A model generated the notes under the pieces. The model was not told the origin of the DNA, searched no databases, and saw only the letters and a program-made list of their open reading frames with translations. 64,000 bases of DNA from Virgibacillus sp. MSJ-26 (lineage in GTDB: Bacteria > Bacillota > Bacilli > Bacillales > Amphibacillaceae). This document shows, in pieces, positions 40,809-49,603 of the stretch. The position numbers were made by a program, and so were the translations under genes. The stretch covers positions 124,001 to 188,000 of the forward strand of contig NZ_JAHLPW010000005.1 of assembly GCF_018918075.1 (NCBI RefSeq), written 5' to 3'. Position 1 is the stretch's first letter, and each line of letters begins with the position of its first letter.

Positions 40809-41996
40809 CTAACTTCCTCCCTCTTCAGCCTGTACTTTTTCTGCTTCCCAGTAAAATTCACTAAACACCTCTGCCAAGGCATCTGCCGTACGATATAACT
40901 CGTCAAGATTATTCTCCACACCGCCCATTTCAAATAATAAGGCATTCTCTGATAAATCTTGATTAAACACCCCATTTGTTCCTGCACCTTGCTTAGTGTT
41001 TACACCATTATCTCTAGTAATGCCTGGGTATTTCTCCTCCAAAAGATCATGAAATTCATTGGCGAGTGCGAGATTTGTCTTGTAATTATTATGATCTGCT
41101 CCAATAACAATCATGATTCGTGCATAAGATTCTCCATTAATATTTACGGTTGTTTTATCCTTTGTTGCCGAATCACGATGTAAGTCAAAAACATATTGAA
41201 AATGTTCATTTCCAGCAATGGCTTCTCGTACAACCGATCTAGAAGCCTCATAAGCTCTGCCCAACTCCCAACCTTTATCATGTAGTATATTAACAATATT
41301 AGTGTCATCTACGTTCGTTCCAATTCCTTCTCCACGAAGCGATTTCGCTAGACGTTCACTTACCTTAGTTATGTTCACTTCATTATGGTGTGCTAAATTT
41401 GGATTATCAACATCGGGTAAATGTGGCAAAAACGATTCTGTATTGTGGGTATTGTATATATACACTACCTCCCGATCCCCTGTTGAATTTTCCAGCTCCT
41501 TATCATTCGGTTCTTCTTCCTCCTCTTCTGAACCATCTACAACAGCTTCTCGATCTTTTAAAATTTCTTCCAATGAAGGTGCTGATTCCATCGGATGGGT
41601 TGTATGATAGCTGTCTTCTTCAGCCATTAAGACATCATGATCAAATATAGAAAAACCCGGGAGCTCGTTGCCTAATAAACTTCTTGGATTCCTCGGTTTA
41701 ATACTTGTGGCGAGTTGAAAGGAAATCGATGATAATTTAGGTACTTCCATATCATCTGGAAATGCGTCCCTATATGCTTTTCCTTCCATGCCCATTAACC
41801 ATAAAAACGTTGAACTTTCAATTCGCTTTGTAAAGTCAGTTAATTTCGCAGAAGAAAACCGCTCCGCCGAAGTTATCGTTGTCATGAATGCAATACTCAC
41901 AAATAAAAACAATAACACTATAATATAGATAATAATTTTTTTAACATAACGACCAATGTTAAATTGGTCAACATTATTTTTTTTGTATGGCATCAT
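40809..41996 (-). CDS. spoIIP: Stage II sporulation protein P (SpoIIP)
   Basis: A 395-residue membrane-anchored peptidoglycan hydrolase (amidase/endopeptidase) of the engulfment DMP machine with SpoIID and SpoIIM. One transmembrane segment (about 20-42) is followed by an acidic linker (about 140-165) and the catalytic domain: YIYNTHNTESF, YVFDLHRDSA, IVIGADHNN and LLFEMGGVENN. A minus-strand TATACAGT (42026-42019) resembles a sigma-E -10 but its -35 is poor. In B. subtilis it directly follows gpr; here a symporter gene intervenes. Confidence 0.95.
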   Translation of the reverse strand: MMPYKKNNVDQFNIGRYVKKIIIYIIVLLFLFVSIAFMTTITSAERFSSAKLTDFTKRIESSTFLWLMGMEGKAYRDAFPDDMEVPKLSSISFQLATSIKPRNPRSLLGNELPGFSIFDHDVLMAEEDSYHTTHPMESAPSLEEILKDREAVVDGSEEEEEEPNDKELENSTGDREVVYIYNTHNTESFLPHLPDVDNPNLAHHNEVNITKVSERLAKSLRGEGIGTNVDDTNIVNILHDKGWELGRAYEASRSVVREAIAGNEHFQYVFDLHRDSATKDKTTVNINGESYARIMIVIGADHNNYKTNLALANEFHDLLEEKYPGITRDNGVNTKQGAGTNGVFNQDLSENALLFEMGGVENNLDELYRTADALAEVFSEFYWEAEKVQAEEGGS

Positions 41997-42089
41997 TCTA
42001 CTCCTTTAGAAATCTATCACTGTATATTTAACTCTATGTAAATTTAATAGGCGCTAGAACCCAATCACACAAAAAATTTTTAATTAATA

Positions 42090-42150
42090 TAAAAGACTAA
42101 GCACCTGGTTTAGCCCAGACAATCTTAAGCAAAAAAATATAGTGGCGGTT
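42090..42150. repeat. Intergenic dispersed repeat, copy B
   Basis: Aligns by eye with copy A at 45561-45620 with one gap: shared blocks TAAAAG, TAAGC-CCTG, TAGCCC, CTTAAG and ATAGTGGCG. It lies between spoIIP and the symporter terminator. Non-coding. Confidence 0.5.
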
Positions 42151-42184
42151 TGAACCAATCAGGTAAGGCATATGAATGATTGAA

Positions 42185-42231
42185 CACTAAAAAAACGATC
42201 GATCTATCAGACTGGATAGATCGATCGTTTT
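42185..42231 (-). terminator. Strong terminator of the symporter gene
   Basis: A 17-bp perfect stem (AAAACGATCGATCTATC and complement, 6-nt loop) followed by seven T on the minus strand, 25 bp after the stop. Confidence 0.93.
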
Positions 42232-42255
42232 ACTTTCAATCTTAGTTCTTATAAA

Positions 42256-43626
42256 TTATGCTTTTCTAGCTATTTGTCCCATTTCCTCTTTTTCTTCTTT
42301 TACCTTTTTCTGAAATCGCTTTGTTTCATAGATAATGATACCTGATAAACCTAATAATCCGATAAGGTTTGGAATAGCCATTAGTCCATTGAGAACATCA
42401 GCTAAAGTCCAAACGACATCAAGACTTGCCGTAGCGCCGACGAAGATGAATAGTACAAATACTGTTCGATATACTTTTACAGCAGTCGGGTTCTTAAATA
42501 AATATTGGAAACATTTCTCTCCGTAATAACCCCATCCTAAAATCGTAGAAGTAGCAAAGAACAATAATCCTAGGGTAATTAAGTAAGGGCCCACATCACC
42601 TAATAATGTTCCAAAAGCAGAAGAGGTTAGCACACCGGCCTCGATGGATGTATCTTGCCACTGACCTGACATAACAATGGTGATACCAGTAATGGAACAA
42701 ATAATAAACGTATCTATCAAAACTTGAGTCATCGAAACTAGTGCTTGCCTACCTGGTAAATCAGTCTTCGCAGCTGCAGCCGCAATAGGTGCGGATCCCA
42801 AGCCCGCTTCATTTGAAAACAACCCACGTGCTACTCCAAACCGTATAACGGCACCAACCGTTCCACCTGCAACGGCTTCACCTGAAAATGCATAAGTGAA
42901 AATAGTCCCTAAAGCTTCTGGTACAAGATTAATATTCGCAATCATTACAATCAGTCCAGCCAAAATATAGAATACAGCCATGATCGGAACAAAGAACGCA
43001 GTCACTCGACCAATCCACTTAATACCACCTAATATAACCAATCCAGCAAAGATAACGAGAGCTATACCTGTGATCCAAACCGGAATAGAAAATGTATCAT
43101 TCATTAAGTCAGCTACAGCCTTAGATTGAGTTCCATTCCCTATACCAAATGCTGCAAGGGCGCCGAACACCGCAAATAATACACCAAGCCATTTCTGTTT
43201 TAAACCGTGCTCCAAATAATACATTGGTCCTCCAGCCATATTACCTTCAGAATCTTTAACACGATATTTTACAGCCAATATAGCTTCACCATACTTAGTA
43301 GCCATACCAAACAATCCAGCTGCCCACATCCAAAATACAGCGCCTGGACCACCAAGAACTACGGCAGTTGCTACACCTACAATATTCCCAGTTCCAACAG
43401 TTGCAGCTGAAGCTGTCATCAAAGCTTGGAAATGAGATATGTCTCCCTCTGACTTTTTATCTTGATTTCTTGAAAAAGCTAATTTTAAAGCGTATGGCAA
43501 TGATCGAATTTGCAAAAATCCTAGTCTAATAGTTAAATAAATTCCAGTTCCAACTAAAAGTACTAATAAAGGTATACCCCAGATAAAGTCACTTAATTGG
43601 TTAAGTATACTTTCAATAGTTTCCAT
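42256..43626 (-). CDS. Alanine/glycine:cation (Na+) symporter, AGCS family
   Basis: A 456-residue permease with about 11 transmembrane segments. AGCS motifs include ATVGTGNIVGVATAVVLGGPGA, GGPMYYLEHGL and FSNEAGLGSAPIAAAAAKTD. It should import alanine or glycine with Na+. It has its own promoter and terminator and splits the usual gpr-spoIIP pair. Substrate is inferred; a germination role in alanine recycling is only speculation. Confidence 0.93.
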   Translation of the reverse strand: METIESILNQLSDFIWGIPLLVLLVGTGIYLTIRLGFLQIRSLPYALKLAFSRNQDKKSEGDISHFQALMTASAATVGTGNIVGVATAVVLGGPGAVFWMWAAGLFGMATKYGEAILAVKYRVKDSEGNMAGGPMYYLEHGLKQKWLGVLFAVFGALAAFGIGNGTQSKAVADLMNDTFSIPVWITGIALVIFAGLVILGGIKWIGRVTAFFVPIMAVFYILAGLIVMIANINLVPEALGTIFTYAFSGEAVAGGTVGAVIRFGVARGLFSNEAGLGSAPIAAAAAKTDLPGRQALVSMTQVLIDTFIICSITGITIVMSGQWQDTSIEAGVLTSSAFGTLLGDVGPYLITLGLLFFATSTILGWGYYGEKCFQYLFKNPTAVKVYRTVFVLFIFVGATASLDVVWTLADVLNGLMAIPNLIGLLGLSGIIIYETKRFQKKVKEEKEEMGQIARKA

Positions 43627-43794
43627 TATAATCCCCCTTTGTTTATATCTATTATCAACGCCACTACTATGAAGCGCCCTCCTTCCTTTGCTTAGGATTT
43701 ATATTCTTTAAATCCTTTTTCAAGATTTAAAAACCTATCAATGAATCCGCTTTCAAAGTTGTTATTCCCTCTTAATATTTAACTGATTATAGTT

Positions 43795-43823
43795 ATTAAA
43801 ACGAATATTAAGAACATTGTCAA
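43795..43823 (-). promoter_or_regulatory. Sigma-A promoter of the AGCS symporter gene
   Basis: TTGACA (43823-43818), 17-bp spacer, TTTAAT (43800-43795) on the minus strand, about 170 bp before the start codon. Confidence 0.7.
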
Positions 43824-43900
43824 GGCATTATATAAAATAATGAGAATATTTATTTAATGATGGTTCCATTAAAGTTGGATAAGTAAACTAAACAAATAAA

Positions 43901-43948
43901 TCCGAACAACAGTCGAATAATCTTTTATTAGTTTCGAATTTGTTCGGA
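43901..43948 (-). terminator. Probable terminator of gpr
   Basis: Outer stem TCCGAACAA/TTGTTCGGA and an inner TTCGAA-type pairing, then TTTATTTGTTTAG on the minus strand, about 85 bp after the gpr stop. The large internal loop makes this less certain. Confidence 0.5.
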
Positions 43949-44033
43949 TAGATTTTCACATTATTTAATTAGTGTATTTAATATCAAAAATCCATTTATT
44001 TGACTTGATTCACTTGTGACAATACGCTTACAT

Positions 44034-45131
44034 TCATCTAGAATAAGAAGCAAAATTATCAACGTTAATACTTTCATGAAGGGCTGCATTAAGTCCATTT
44101 GCTATAACATGGGACATATCAATCATAAACCCATCCACTTCTTTAGGGGTTACCATTAGATTATGACCAATAGGAGACAAAACTTCTGTTATTAATTCTT
44201 TTTTCTCTTGGTTTGACAACATGCCAACCATGCCTAAGAAGGTTTTACGTTTTTCACTGTCTGGCATATCATCTTCTGTAAATGACTTTTTTCCAAATGA
44301 AAAGTTACCAGGGGTCAAGGATTTGGACGGTCTATTTTTTTCCTTCCACTCCCTACCAAAGTGCTTCAGTAAAAAGTCAATTGTATCACTTGATATTGTC
44401 ACTGCGTCAACTACAGTTGGAACTCCAATAGCAAAAACGGGAATCCCGAGCGTTTCCTTGCTCAATTCTTTTCGCTTATTTCCCACTCCAGAACCGGGAT
44501 GGATTCCCGAATCTGAGAGTTGGATTGTTTCGTTCACACGTTCAATGGAACGGGATGCCAGCGCGTCAATCGCAATAATAAAATCCGGATCGAATTTTTC
44601 GGTAATTCCATGGATAATATCACTTGTTTCAATCCCCGTTACCCCCATGACACCTGGAGTGACAGCAGCCACTGGGCGATATCCTTTTGCAACTGTTTCA
44701 TAACTAAGATTAAATAAGTGACTTGTCACTTGTACTTTTTCTACAGTCATTGGGCCAAGTGCATCCGGAGTAACATTCCAGTTACCGAGCCCAACAACAA
44801 GACCTGTTGCATCTTTTGCTATTTTATTTTTCGATAGCATCTTTTCTATCTCGGCTGCAAGTATTTTAGCTGCATCTTCTTGGCTAGCTGTATCTTGTTT
44901 TTTAACTCCATCCGCATAAATGGTCGTATAGGAACCCGCTTTTTTACCAAGGTTCTTAGCTCCAACATCATTTATATCAACATAAGTAATTTTAATATCT
45001 TGTTTAGTTAGTTCTTTAATAGTAACACCTTTTAAATTAGACTCTTGCTTCTCCTCATTTTCCACATACATATCTTTTGCTTCGACAGCTAAATCCGTTC
45101 TTACCTGATATGCTTTTTCTTCTTTATCCAT
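44034..45131 (-). CDS. gpr: Germination protease Gpr
   Basis: A 365-residue protease that degrades small acid-soluble spore proteins early in germination. It is made as an inactive zymogen; the N-terminal propeptide leads into [13 protein letters not shown], where autoprocessing occurs in B. megaterium. Conserved stretches: [47 protein letters not shown] and [17 protein letters not shown] at 45131 follows AAAGGTGGG; the longer in-frame start at 45149 is rejected. A sigma-F/G promoter candidate lies upstream. Confidence 0.96.
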   Translation of the reverse strand: MDKEEKAYQVRTDLAVEAKDMYVENEEKQESNLKGVTIKELTKQDIKITYVDINDVGAKNLGKKAGSYTTIYADGVKKQDTASQEDAAKILAAEIEKMLSKNKIAKDATGLVVGLGNWNVTPDALGPMTVEKVQVTSHLFNLSYETVAKGYRPVAAVTPGVMGVTGIETSDIIHGITEKFDPDFIIAIDALASRSIERVNETIQLSDSGIHPGSGVGNKRKELSKETLGIPVFAIGVPTVVDAVTISSDTIDFLLKHFGREWKEKNRPSKSLTPGNFSFGKKSFTEDDMPDSEKRKTFLGMVGMLSNQEKKELITEVLSPIGHNLMVTPKEVDGFMIDMSHVIANGLNAALHESINVDNFASYSR

Positions 45132-45169
45132 AATCAGCCCACCTTTCAAATATAGCCATGCAGTAGTTA

Positions 45170-45199
45170 TAGGATTAACCTTTTTGATTTAAAACATGC
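45170..45199 (-). promoter_or_regulatory. Candidate sigma-F/sigma-G promoter of gpr
   Basis: Minus strand GCATG (45199-45195), 18-bp spacer, AATCCTA (45176-45170). This fits the forespore consensus GHATR / cATnhTA except for the first -10 base, which is the weaker one. B. subtilis gpr is forespore-expressed. Confidence 0.55.
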
Positions 45200-45221
45200 A
45201 TAAACATATTCCCCTTATTAT

Positions 45222-45250
45222 TTGAAAGTTGAGACATAATTTGATAATAT
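45222..45250 (+). promoter_or_regulatory. Candidate sigma-A promoter of rpsT
   Basis: TTGAAA (45222-45227), 17-bp spacer, TAATAT (45245-45250). The -10 has two mismatches. It is placed 50 bp upstream of the start codon. Confidence 0.5.
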
Positions 45251-45256
45251 TAAATC

Positions 45257-45279
45257 ATTCCAAAACCATTATTTGGAAT
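45257..45279 (+). promoter_or_regulatory. Leader hairpin next to the rpsT ribosome-binding site
   Basis: ATTCCAAA/TTTGGAAT forms a perfect 8-bp stem with a 7-nt loop, ending 7 bp before the GGAGGTGAT Shine-Dalgarno of rpsT. It could be an S20 autoregulatory structure; no T-run follows, so it is not a terminator. Confidence 0.4.
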
Positions 45280-45299
45280 CTTGCTCTGGAGGTGATATA

Positions 45300-45560
45300 T
45301 TGGCTAATCTTAAATCTGCGAAAAAACGTGTTCATGTAAATAATAAAAAACGTATTTCAAATGTACGCTTTAAATCTGATGCGAGAACACAAATTAAACA
45401 TGTAGAAAATCTAATTGAAGCAAATGAAAAAGATAAGGCAAAAGATGCACTGGAAAAAGCAAATCAAAAAATCGATAAGGCAATTCAAAAAGGAGCTATC
45501 CACAGAAACAACGGAAATCGTCACAAAGCACGTCTTTCTAAAAAAGTAAATTCATTATAA
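45300..45560 (+). CDS. rpsT: 30S ribosomal protein S20
   Basis: An 86-residue S20 (LANLKSAKKRVHVNNKKRISN...), lysine-rich and helical, binding 16S rRNA early in 30S assembly. The start is TTG at 45300 with a near-perfect GGAGGTGAT five to six nt upstream; the ATG nine codons earlier would place the Shine-Dalgarno inside the gene. Divergent from gpr, convergent with holA, with which it shares a terminator. Confidence 0.95.
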   Translation: MANLKSAKKRVHVNNKKRISNVRFKSDARTQIKHVENLIEANEKDKAKDALEKANQKIDKAIQKGAIHRNNGNRHKARLSKKVNSL

Positions 45561-45620
45561 TAAAAGCGTAAGCGCCTGAGTAGCCCCGAAAAGCTTAAGT
45601 TAGAAACCATAGTGGCGATT
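45561..45620. repeat. Intergenic dispersed repeat, copy A
   Basis: Counterpart of copy B at 42090-42150, about 75-80% identical by eye. It begins at the rpsT stop codon. Downstream (45650-45690) lie GGGCTGGGCATAG and AAGGTTTTTAAACCATAAA; the latter differs at one base from a stretch on the minus strand at 12482-12464. Confidence 0.5.
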
Positions 45621-45686
45621 TTTGTCGCGTAGGTTATGCTTATGACTTTTGGCGGGCTGGGCATAGATTCAAGGTTTTTAAACCAT

Positions 45687-45717
45687 AAAAAAACAATCCA
45701 ATGAGGATTGTTTTTTT
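45687..45717. terminator. Bidirectional terminator between rpsT and holA
   Basis: A 13-bp perfect stem AAAAAAACAATCC/GGATTGTTTTTTT with AATGA loop; T-run of seven on each strand. Confidence 0.93.
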
Positions 45718-46735
45718 ATTTCTGAATTAAATTGTATAATAAAATTTCAAAAGCAAGTCCTTTATCCATTTTTCCTTGTTTTATCGTAGCGTCGGTCGTT
45801 GCTAACATATCAATGATGTTTTTTAGTTTTTGTTCTGAGAACCGTCTTTCTCGATCTGATGCGATTTTAATAACGTAAGGATGTCCACCTATTTGTTTTT
45901 GAATTTGTGCTTGATTATATCCTTTCTGCTTAAGTAGTTTCACACGTAATATATTTCTAAACTGAAAAGCTAATAAACCAATGAGTGCAATGGGCTCTTC
46001 ATTCATTTTTTCTAAATCCTTATATATTGACATAGCTTTAGGTAAATCACGGTTAATAACAGCATCAGCCAATTGTAAAGATGAACTATTTGATGTCTGA
46101 GAAATTAATTGCTCCGCAACATCCTTTGTTATAGTTCCATCTTCACCAACGAATAAGGATATTTTCGTAAGTTCGCTCTCTAACTGATGCAAATCACTAG
46201 AAAAACCTTCAAATAAATCATAGGCATTATTATCAATCTTTATGTTAAGCCCTGCTGCTAGTTCATTAATCCATTTACTTTGCTCATATGGCTTAATTGG
46301 ATTACATTCTGTGACTACTGCTTTCTTTTTAAATAATTTTGATATTTTTTTACGTTGATCGATTCCTTCATATGGAGCTATAAAAACTAATACCGAATAA
46401 TCAACTGGATTGCTTAAGTAACGCTCTAAGACAGATAAATCATGTTCTAGTCCTTCCACTAATACTTTTTCGGGTTTTGGCTGTAAAAAAATAGGATTAA
46501 TTGCAAAAATTAATTTCCTATCACCAAAAAACGGGTATGTTTCTACATCTGCTATCACTTCTTGAATAGAGGTTTCCTTTAAATCATATGTAGCTAGGTT
46601 TTCTTCCTCTTTTAGTACTTTTTTTATAAATAAATGTTTAATATTCTGGGTAAAATATGGTTCTGTTCCATATACTAGAGATATGGTCGGAATTTGATTC
46701 TTTTTAATTTGCTGTGTCAACTGAATATAATTCAT
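45716..46735 (-). CDS. holA: DNA polymerase III delta subunit HolA (YqeN)
   Basis: A 339-residue clamp-loader delta subunit (AAA+-like fold without a functional P-loop). Visible family segments: ISLVYGTEPYFTQNIKHL near the start, YPFFGDRKLIFAINP, LAAGLNIKIDNNAYDLFEG and IALIGLLAFQFRNIL. It opens the beta clamp in the replisome. I start at ATG 46735 (MNYIQLTQQIKK) behind TGGAG; the upstream extension to 46795 is not conserved. Opposite yqzM as in Bacillus. Confidence 0.93.
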   Translation of the reverse strand: MNYIQLTQQIKKNQIPTISLVYGTEPYFTQNIKHLFIKKVLKEEENLATYDLKETSIQEVIADVETYPFFGDRKLIFAINPIFLQPKPEKVLVEGLEHDLSVLERYLSNPVDYSVLVFIAPYEGIDQRKKISKLFKKKAVVTECNPIKPYEQSKWINELAAGLNIKIDNNAYDLFEGFSSDLHQLESELTKISLFVGEDGTITKDVAEQLISQTSNSSSLQLADAVINRDLPKAMSIYKDLEKMNEEPIALIGLLAFQFRNILRVKLLKQKGYNQAQIQKQIGGHPYVIKIASDRERRFSEQKLKNIIDMLATTDATIKQGKMDKGLAFEILLYNLIQK

Positions 46736-47041
46736 TGCTCTACACTCCATTATTATGTATACTCTTATCGTAATCTGTATATTAAATAATGGCAAGAGGA
46801 ATAAATTGAGAGGGAGGGCCTAAGCTCCCTCTCGCATCTATATAAACGTTTAAAAGATCAGCCCTAGGAACTGTCCTTTAAACGGAACTAGTTATATCTT
46901 TTCCCCCATAAGAAAAAGTATAGCTAGAAAGTCTTTCTAATCTTTGCAGTAAATTAGTTTGTATAACTCAAACTTTTTCACCTTTTAGTGGATTTTTTTA
47001 TGTATTTAATTTATACTATATTTGATATAGGAGGGGTAGTT
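46736..47041. other. Gap between divergent holA and yqzM
   Basis: A 306-bp region without a gene. It contains a 9-bp hairpin GAGAGGGAG/CTCCCTCTC (46808-46833, loop GGCCTAAG) about 73 bp upstream of holA, without a T-run on either strand, and no clear promoter pair. Confidence 0.6.
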
Positions 47042-47176
47042 ATGAATGAATTTGAAAAGGATCCGCAAGCAAAAAATAATGATGTTGTCGATTCCATTAA
47101 AGGATTCACTTTTTCTTTTGTATTTTTCGTACTTATTTTTGCTATTGGTGTTACTATAAGTGTCATTGGTTCTTAA
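47042..47176 (+). CDS. yqzM: YqzM family small membrane protein
   Basis: A 44-residue protein (MNEFEKDPQAKNNDVVDSIK followed by one transmembrane segment), the same length and place as B. subtilis YqzM between holA and comEC. ATG at 47042 follows TAGGAGGGG. Function unknown. It ends in the terminator at 47233-47261. Confidence 0.88.
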   Translation: MNEFEKDPQAKNNDVVDSIKGFTFSFVFFVLIFAIGVTISVIGS

Positions 47177-47232
47177 AATTACATATCCGATTCTTTTATA
47201 GCTGCTATATACATTTTTCTTTAAATGTATTC

Positions 47233-47261
47233 AAAAGAGACTGTGCAAACAGTCTCTTTTT
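47233..47261. terminator. Bidirectional terminator between yqzM and comEC
   Basis: A 12-bp perfect stem AAAAGAGACTGT/ACAGTCTCTTTT with GCAA loop and T-runs on both strands. Confidence 0.9.
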
Positions 47262-47292
47262 GTTATTTAGGAGGGGGTTATCTAGTCTCATT

Positions 47293-49587
47293 CTATGGTG
47301 AGTACTGTAAAAACGTTCCTTCATTATCTTTAAATTTATATATAATCGCTCCTTGCTGATCAGTTCGCATAATGAAGACCCCATTATCTTCTAGGGTATC
47401 AATAACTTCTTTAGCTGGATGACCATAAGTATTATTTTCCCCCACAGAAACAAGTGCATAAAGTGGTTCGATGTGTTTTATAAATGATTCATCTGTTGAC
47501 GACTTACTCCCGTGATGACCCACTTTTAATACGTCTATTGATAATCTTGAATAATTTTTCATGATTTCTTTTTCAGTTTCCACTCCTACATCCCCTGTAA
47601 AAAGCCAGCTCTTCCCTCCAATCTCTGTATAAATAACTAAAGAATTTTCATTATCAGAACCTGTATCTCTAACGGGAGAAAGAACTTGAAAAGGTATATT
47701 ATTAATTACTGATTGCTCGCCTTTATGTATGATGTTTATATCCACGTTATTTTTATTCCAAACGTCAGCTGACTTCTCTGACAATACATAATAAGGGCTG
47801 ATGTAAATCTGATCTACACTAAACTCTTCGACAAGAACATCAACACTCCCCATATGATCCATATCTTCATGACTAATAAAAATAGCGTCGATGGACTGAA
47901 TCCCTTTTGAATAAAGATACGGCTTTATGATTTGTTCATATACCCTATCTGTAAAATCCATTTCGGAAAACGAAAAGGTAGCGCCAGCATCCATGAAAAT
48001 AACCCCTTGTCGATAAGGCAGTTCTATAATAAATGCATCACCTTGTCCAATATCAAGCATCGTTACAGACCCATACGGTGAAAAATATGGTCGAATTAGA
48101 AGTGCTGTTATGAACAGTGTAAGTGTCACGCCATACTTGAATGCTTGCACTAGTTCCTTCCGGTTAATTGATATCATCAGCATGCAAATAATAACGTAAT
48201 ATAAAATAATAAACATCAACGGGAAAGAACCGTTTACCCATGGATAGTTTAATTTTTTATCTAGTAATTCGAGAAGTATTAAGAATCTTTCATGCAACAA
48301 AAGGAAAAGCTTATCTAACATCGAAGGTATAAATGGTAGCGGAGATAGTATTCCCATAAGGAACATTCCGGGAATAATTAAAAAAGAAAAATATGGGACA
48401 ACAATGACATTTAACAAAATCGATAGGGGTTGCACCATCGAAAAGTAAATGAATTGAAAGGGTAGGATAACCATTTGTGAAACAAAGCTAATGTTAATTA
48501 ATTGAAAAAAACGTGATGACGTTTGAATTAACCAATCCCTTGATAAAATTAGACTAAATGTTACAATAAACGAAAATTGGAAACCTATATGATATATAAT
48601 ATAGCCATCAAAAAATATTAATAATAAAAATACAATGCTCACTACATCTGATACGCTTAATTTCAATTTCAATTTTGAAAATACAATGAATAAAAAAACC
48701 ATGATACTTGCACGCCATACTGAAGGTTCTCCGCCGGCTAGTAAGGCATATATAGGTAAAAAAAACAGCATGAACCATTGCGCTTTTTCTTTAGTCATTA
48801 TCCCAGTCTTAATTAATATAAAATAAATTAATGCAACAATTAAACCAACATGCAATCCAGATATGGCCAGTAAATGTGATATACTCCAATCTCTAAAAAG
48901 ATCAATCGTTCTTTCTTCTAAAAGTGAATCGTCCCCTAAAATTAATGCGACTATCCAGGCCGCAGTATCTTTGCTATATGTATTTAACATATAATCTTGT
49001 ATAGTTTCTCGCGACTCATATATTTTTCCTAAAGTCGAGATACCCTCACATTGTATATCCGTTAGAGAATCAATGACTAATTGAAATTGCATGCCTTGAG
49101 TTTTTAGATAATGTTGATAATTGAATTCTCCTGGATTTGTATTTTTTTCTGGGATAACGATATTGCCGGTTATCTGGCATGTAGCACCTGTATTTAGGCT
49201 TTTTATGGGTTTTGTATTACTATTATTATTAGAGTTAGGAAAGTAAATGGCGAGATACTTTTGTGAAGGGTTTTCAGTTTGAAAATAAAATTGTACCGAC
49301 CTTTCTTTATTTGCTACGATCCCTGTAATCTTACCAATAAGTGTAAGGTTATTAGAAGATTCAATTAAATCCACAGACGAATGATTATCTGGAAGAGATG
49401 GAATATGGAAGATAAAGAAAAGTGAAGAGGTTAAGGATAGTAAAATAACTGTTTTCCCTAACCGTTTAAACTTATTCAACAAAACTAACCAGAGCAAGAG
49501 GATTAAAATAAAATAATAGTTATCAAAATAAATAGATAAAATACATATCACAACAGATAAAGCGACAATATGCCAGTGTCCTTTAAT
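47293..49587 (-). CDS. comEC: DNA internalization/competence protein ComEC
   Basis: A 764-residue protein in my reading. Order: short N-terminal helices, an OB-like domain (about 65-170), the ComEC/Rec2 channel domain (about 200-510, with LLAISGLHVGLIVALIYF), and a metallo-beta-lactamase-like nuclease domain (MLDIGQGDAFIIELP, ISHEDMDHMG, GHHGSKSS). It passes transforming single-stranded DNA across the membrane. No ATG, GTG or TTG with a Shine-Dalgarno exists at the front. I choose ATT at 49587 (KGHWHIVALSVV...) behind AGAGGGGAT; the conventional alternative is GTG at 49551, which would give 752 residues with no ribosome-binding site. Confidence 0.9.
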   Translation of the reverse strand: MKGHWHIVALSVVICILSIYFDNYYFILILLLWLVLLNKFKRLGKTVILLSLTSSLFFIFHIPSLPDNHSSVDLIESSNNLTLIGKITGIVANKERSVQFYFQTENPSQKYLAIYFPNSNNNSNTKPIKSLNTGATCQITGNIVIPEKNTNPGEFNYQHYLKTQGMQFQLVIDSLTDIQCEGISTLGKIYESRETIQDYMLNTYSKDTAAWIVALILGDDSLLEERTIDLFRDWSISHLLAISGLHVGLIVALIYFILIKTGIMTKEKAQWFMLFFLPIYALLAGGEPSVWRASIMVFLFIVFSKLKLKLSVSDVVSIVFLLLIFFDGYIIYHIGFQFSFIVTFSLILSRDWLIQTSSRFFQLINISFVSQMVILPFQFIYFSMVQPLSILLNVIVVPYFSFLIIPGMFLMGILSPLPFIPSMLDKLFLLLHERFLILLELLDKKLNYPWVNGSFPLMFIILYYVIICMLMISINRKELVQAFKYGVTLTLFITALLIRPYFSPYGSVTMLDIGQGDAFIIELPYRQGVIFMDAGATFSFSEMDFTDRVYEQIIKPYLYSKGIQSIDAIFISHEDMDHMGSVDVLVEEFSVDQIYISPYYVLSEKSADVWNKNNVDINIIHKGEQSVINNIPFQVLSPVRDTGSDNENSLVIYTEIGGKSWLFTGDVGVETEKEIMKNYSRLSIDVLKVGHHGSKSSTDESFIKHIEPLYALVSVGENNTYGHPAKEVIDTLEDNGVFIMRTDQQGAIIYKFKDNEGTFLQYSP

Positions 49588-49603
49588 TGGCTCTCATCCC
49601 CTC

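Larger units (their letters stand above)
43627..44033. other. Gene-free gap between gpr and the symporter gene
   Basis: AT-rich, 407 bp, no small gene seen. It holds the symporter promoter (43795-43823) and a hairpin downstream of gpr (43901-43948). Confidence 0.7.
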
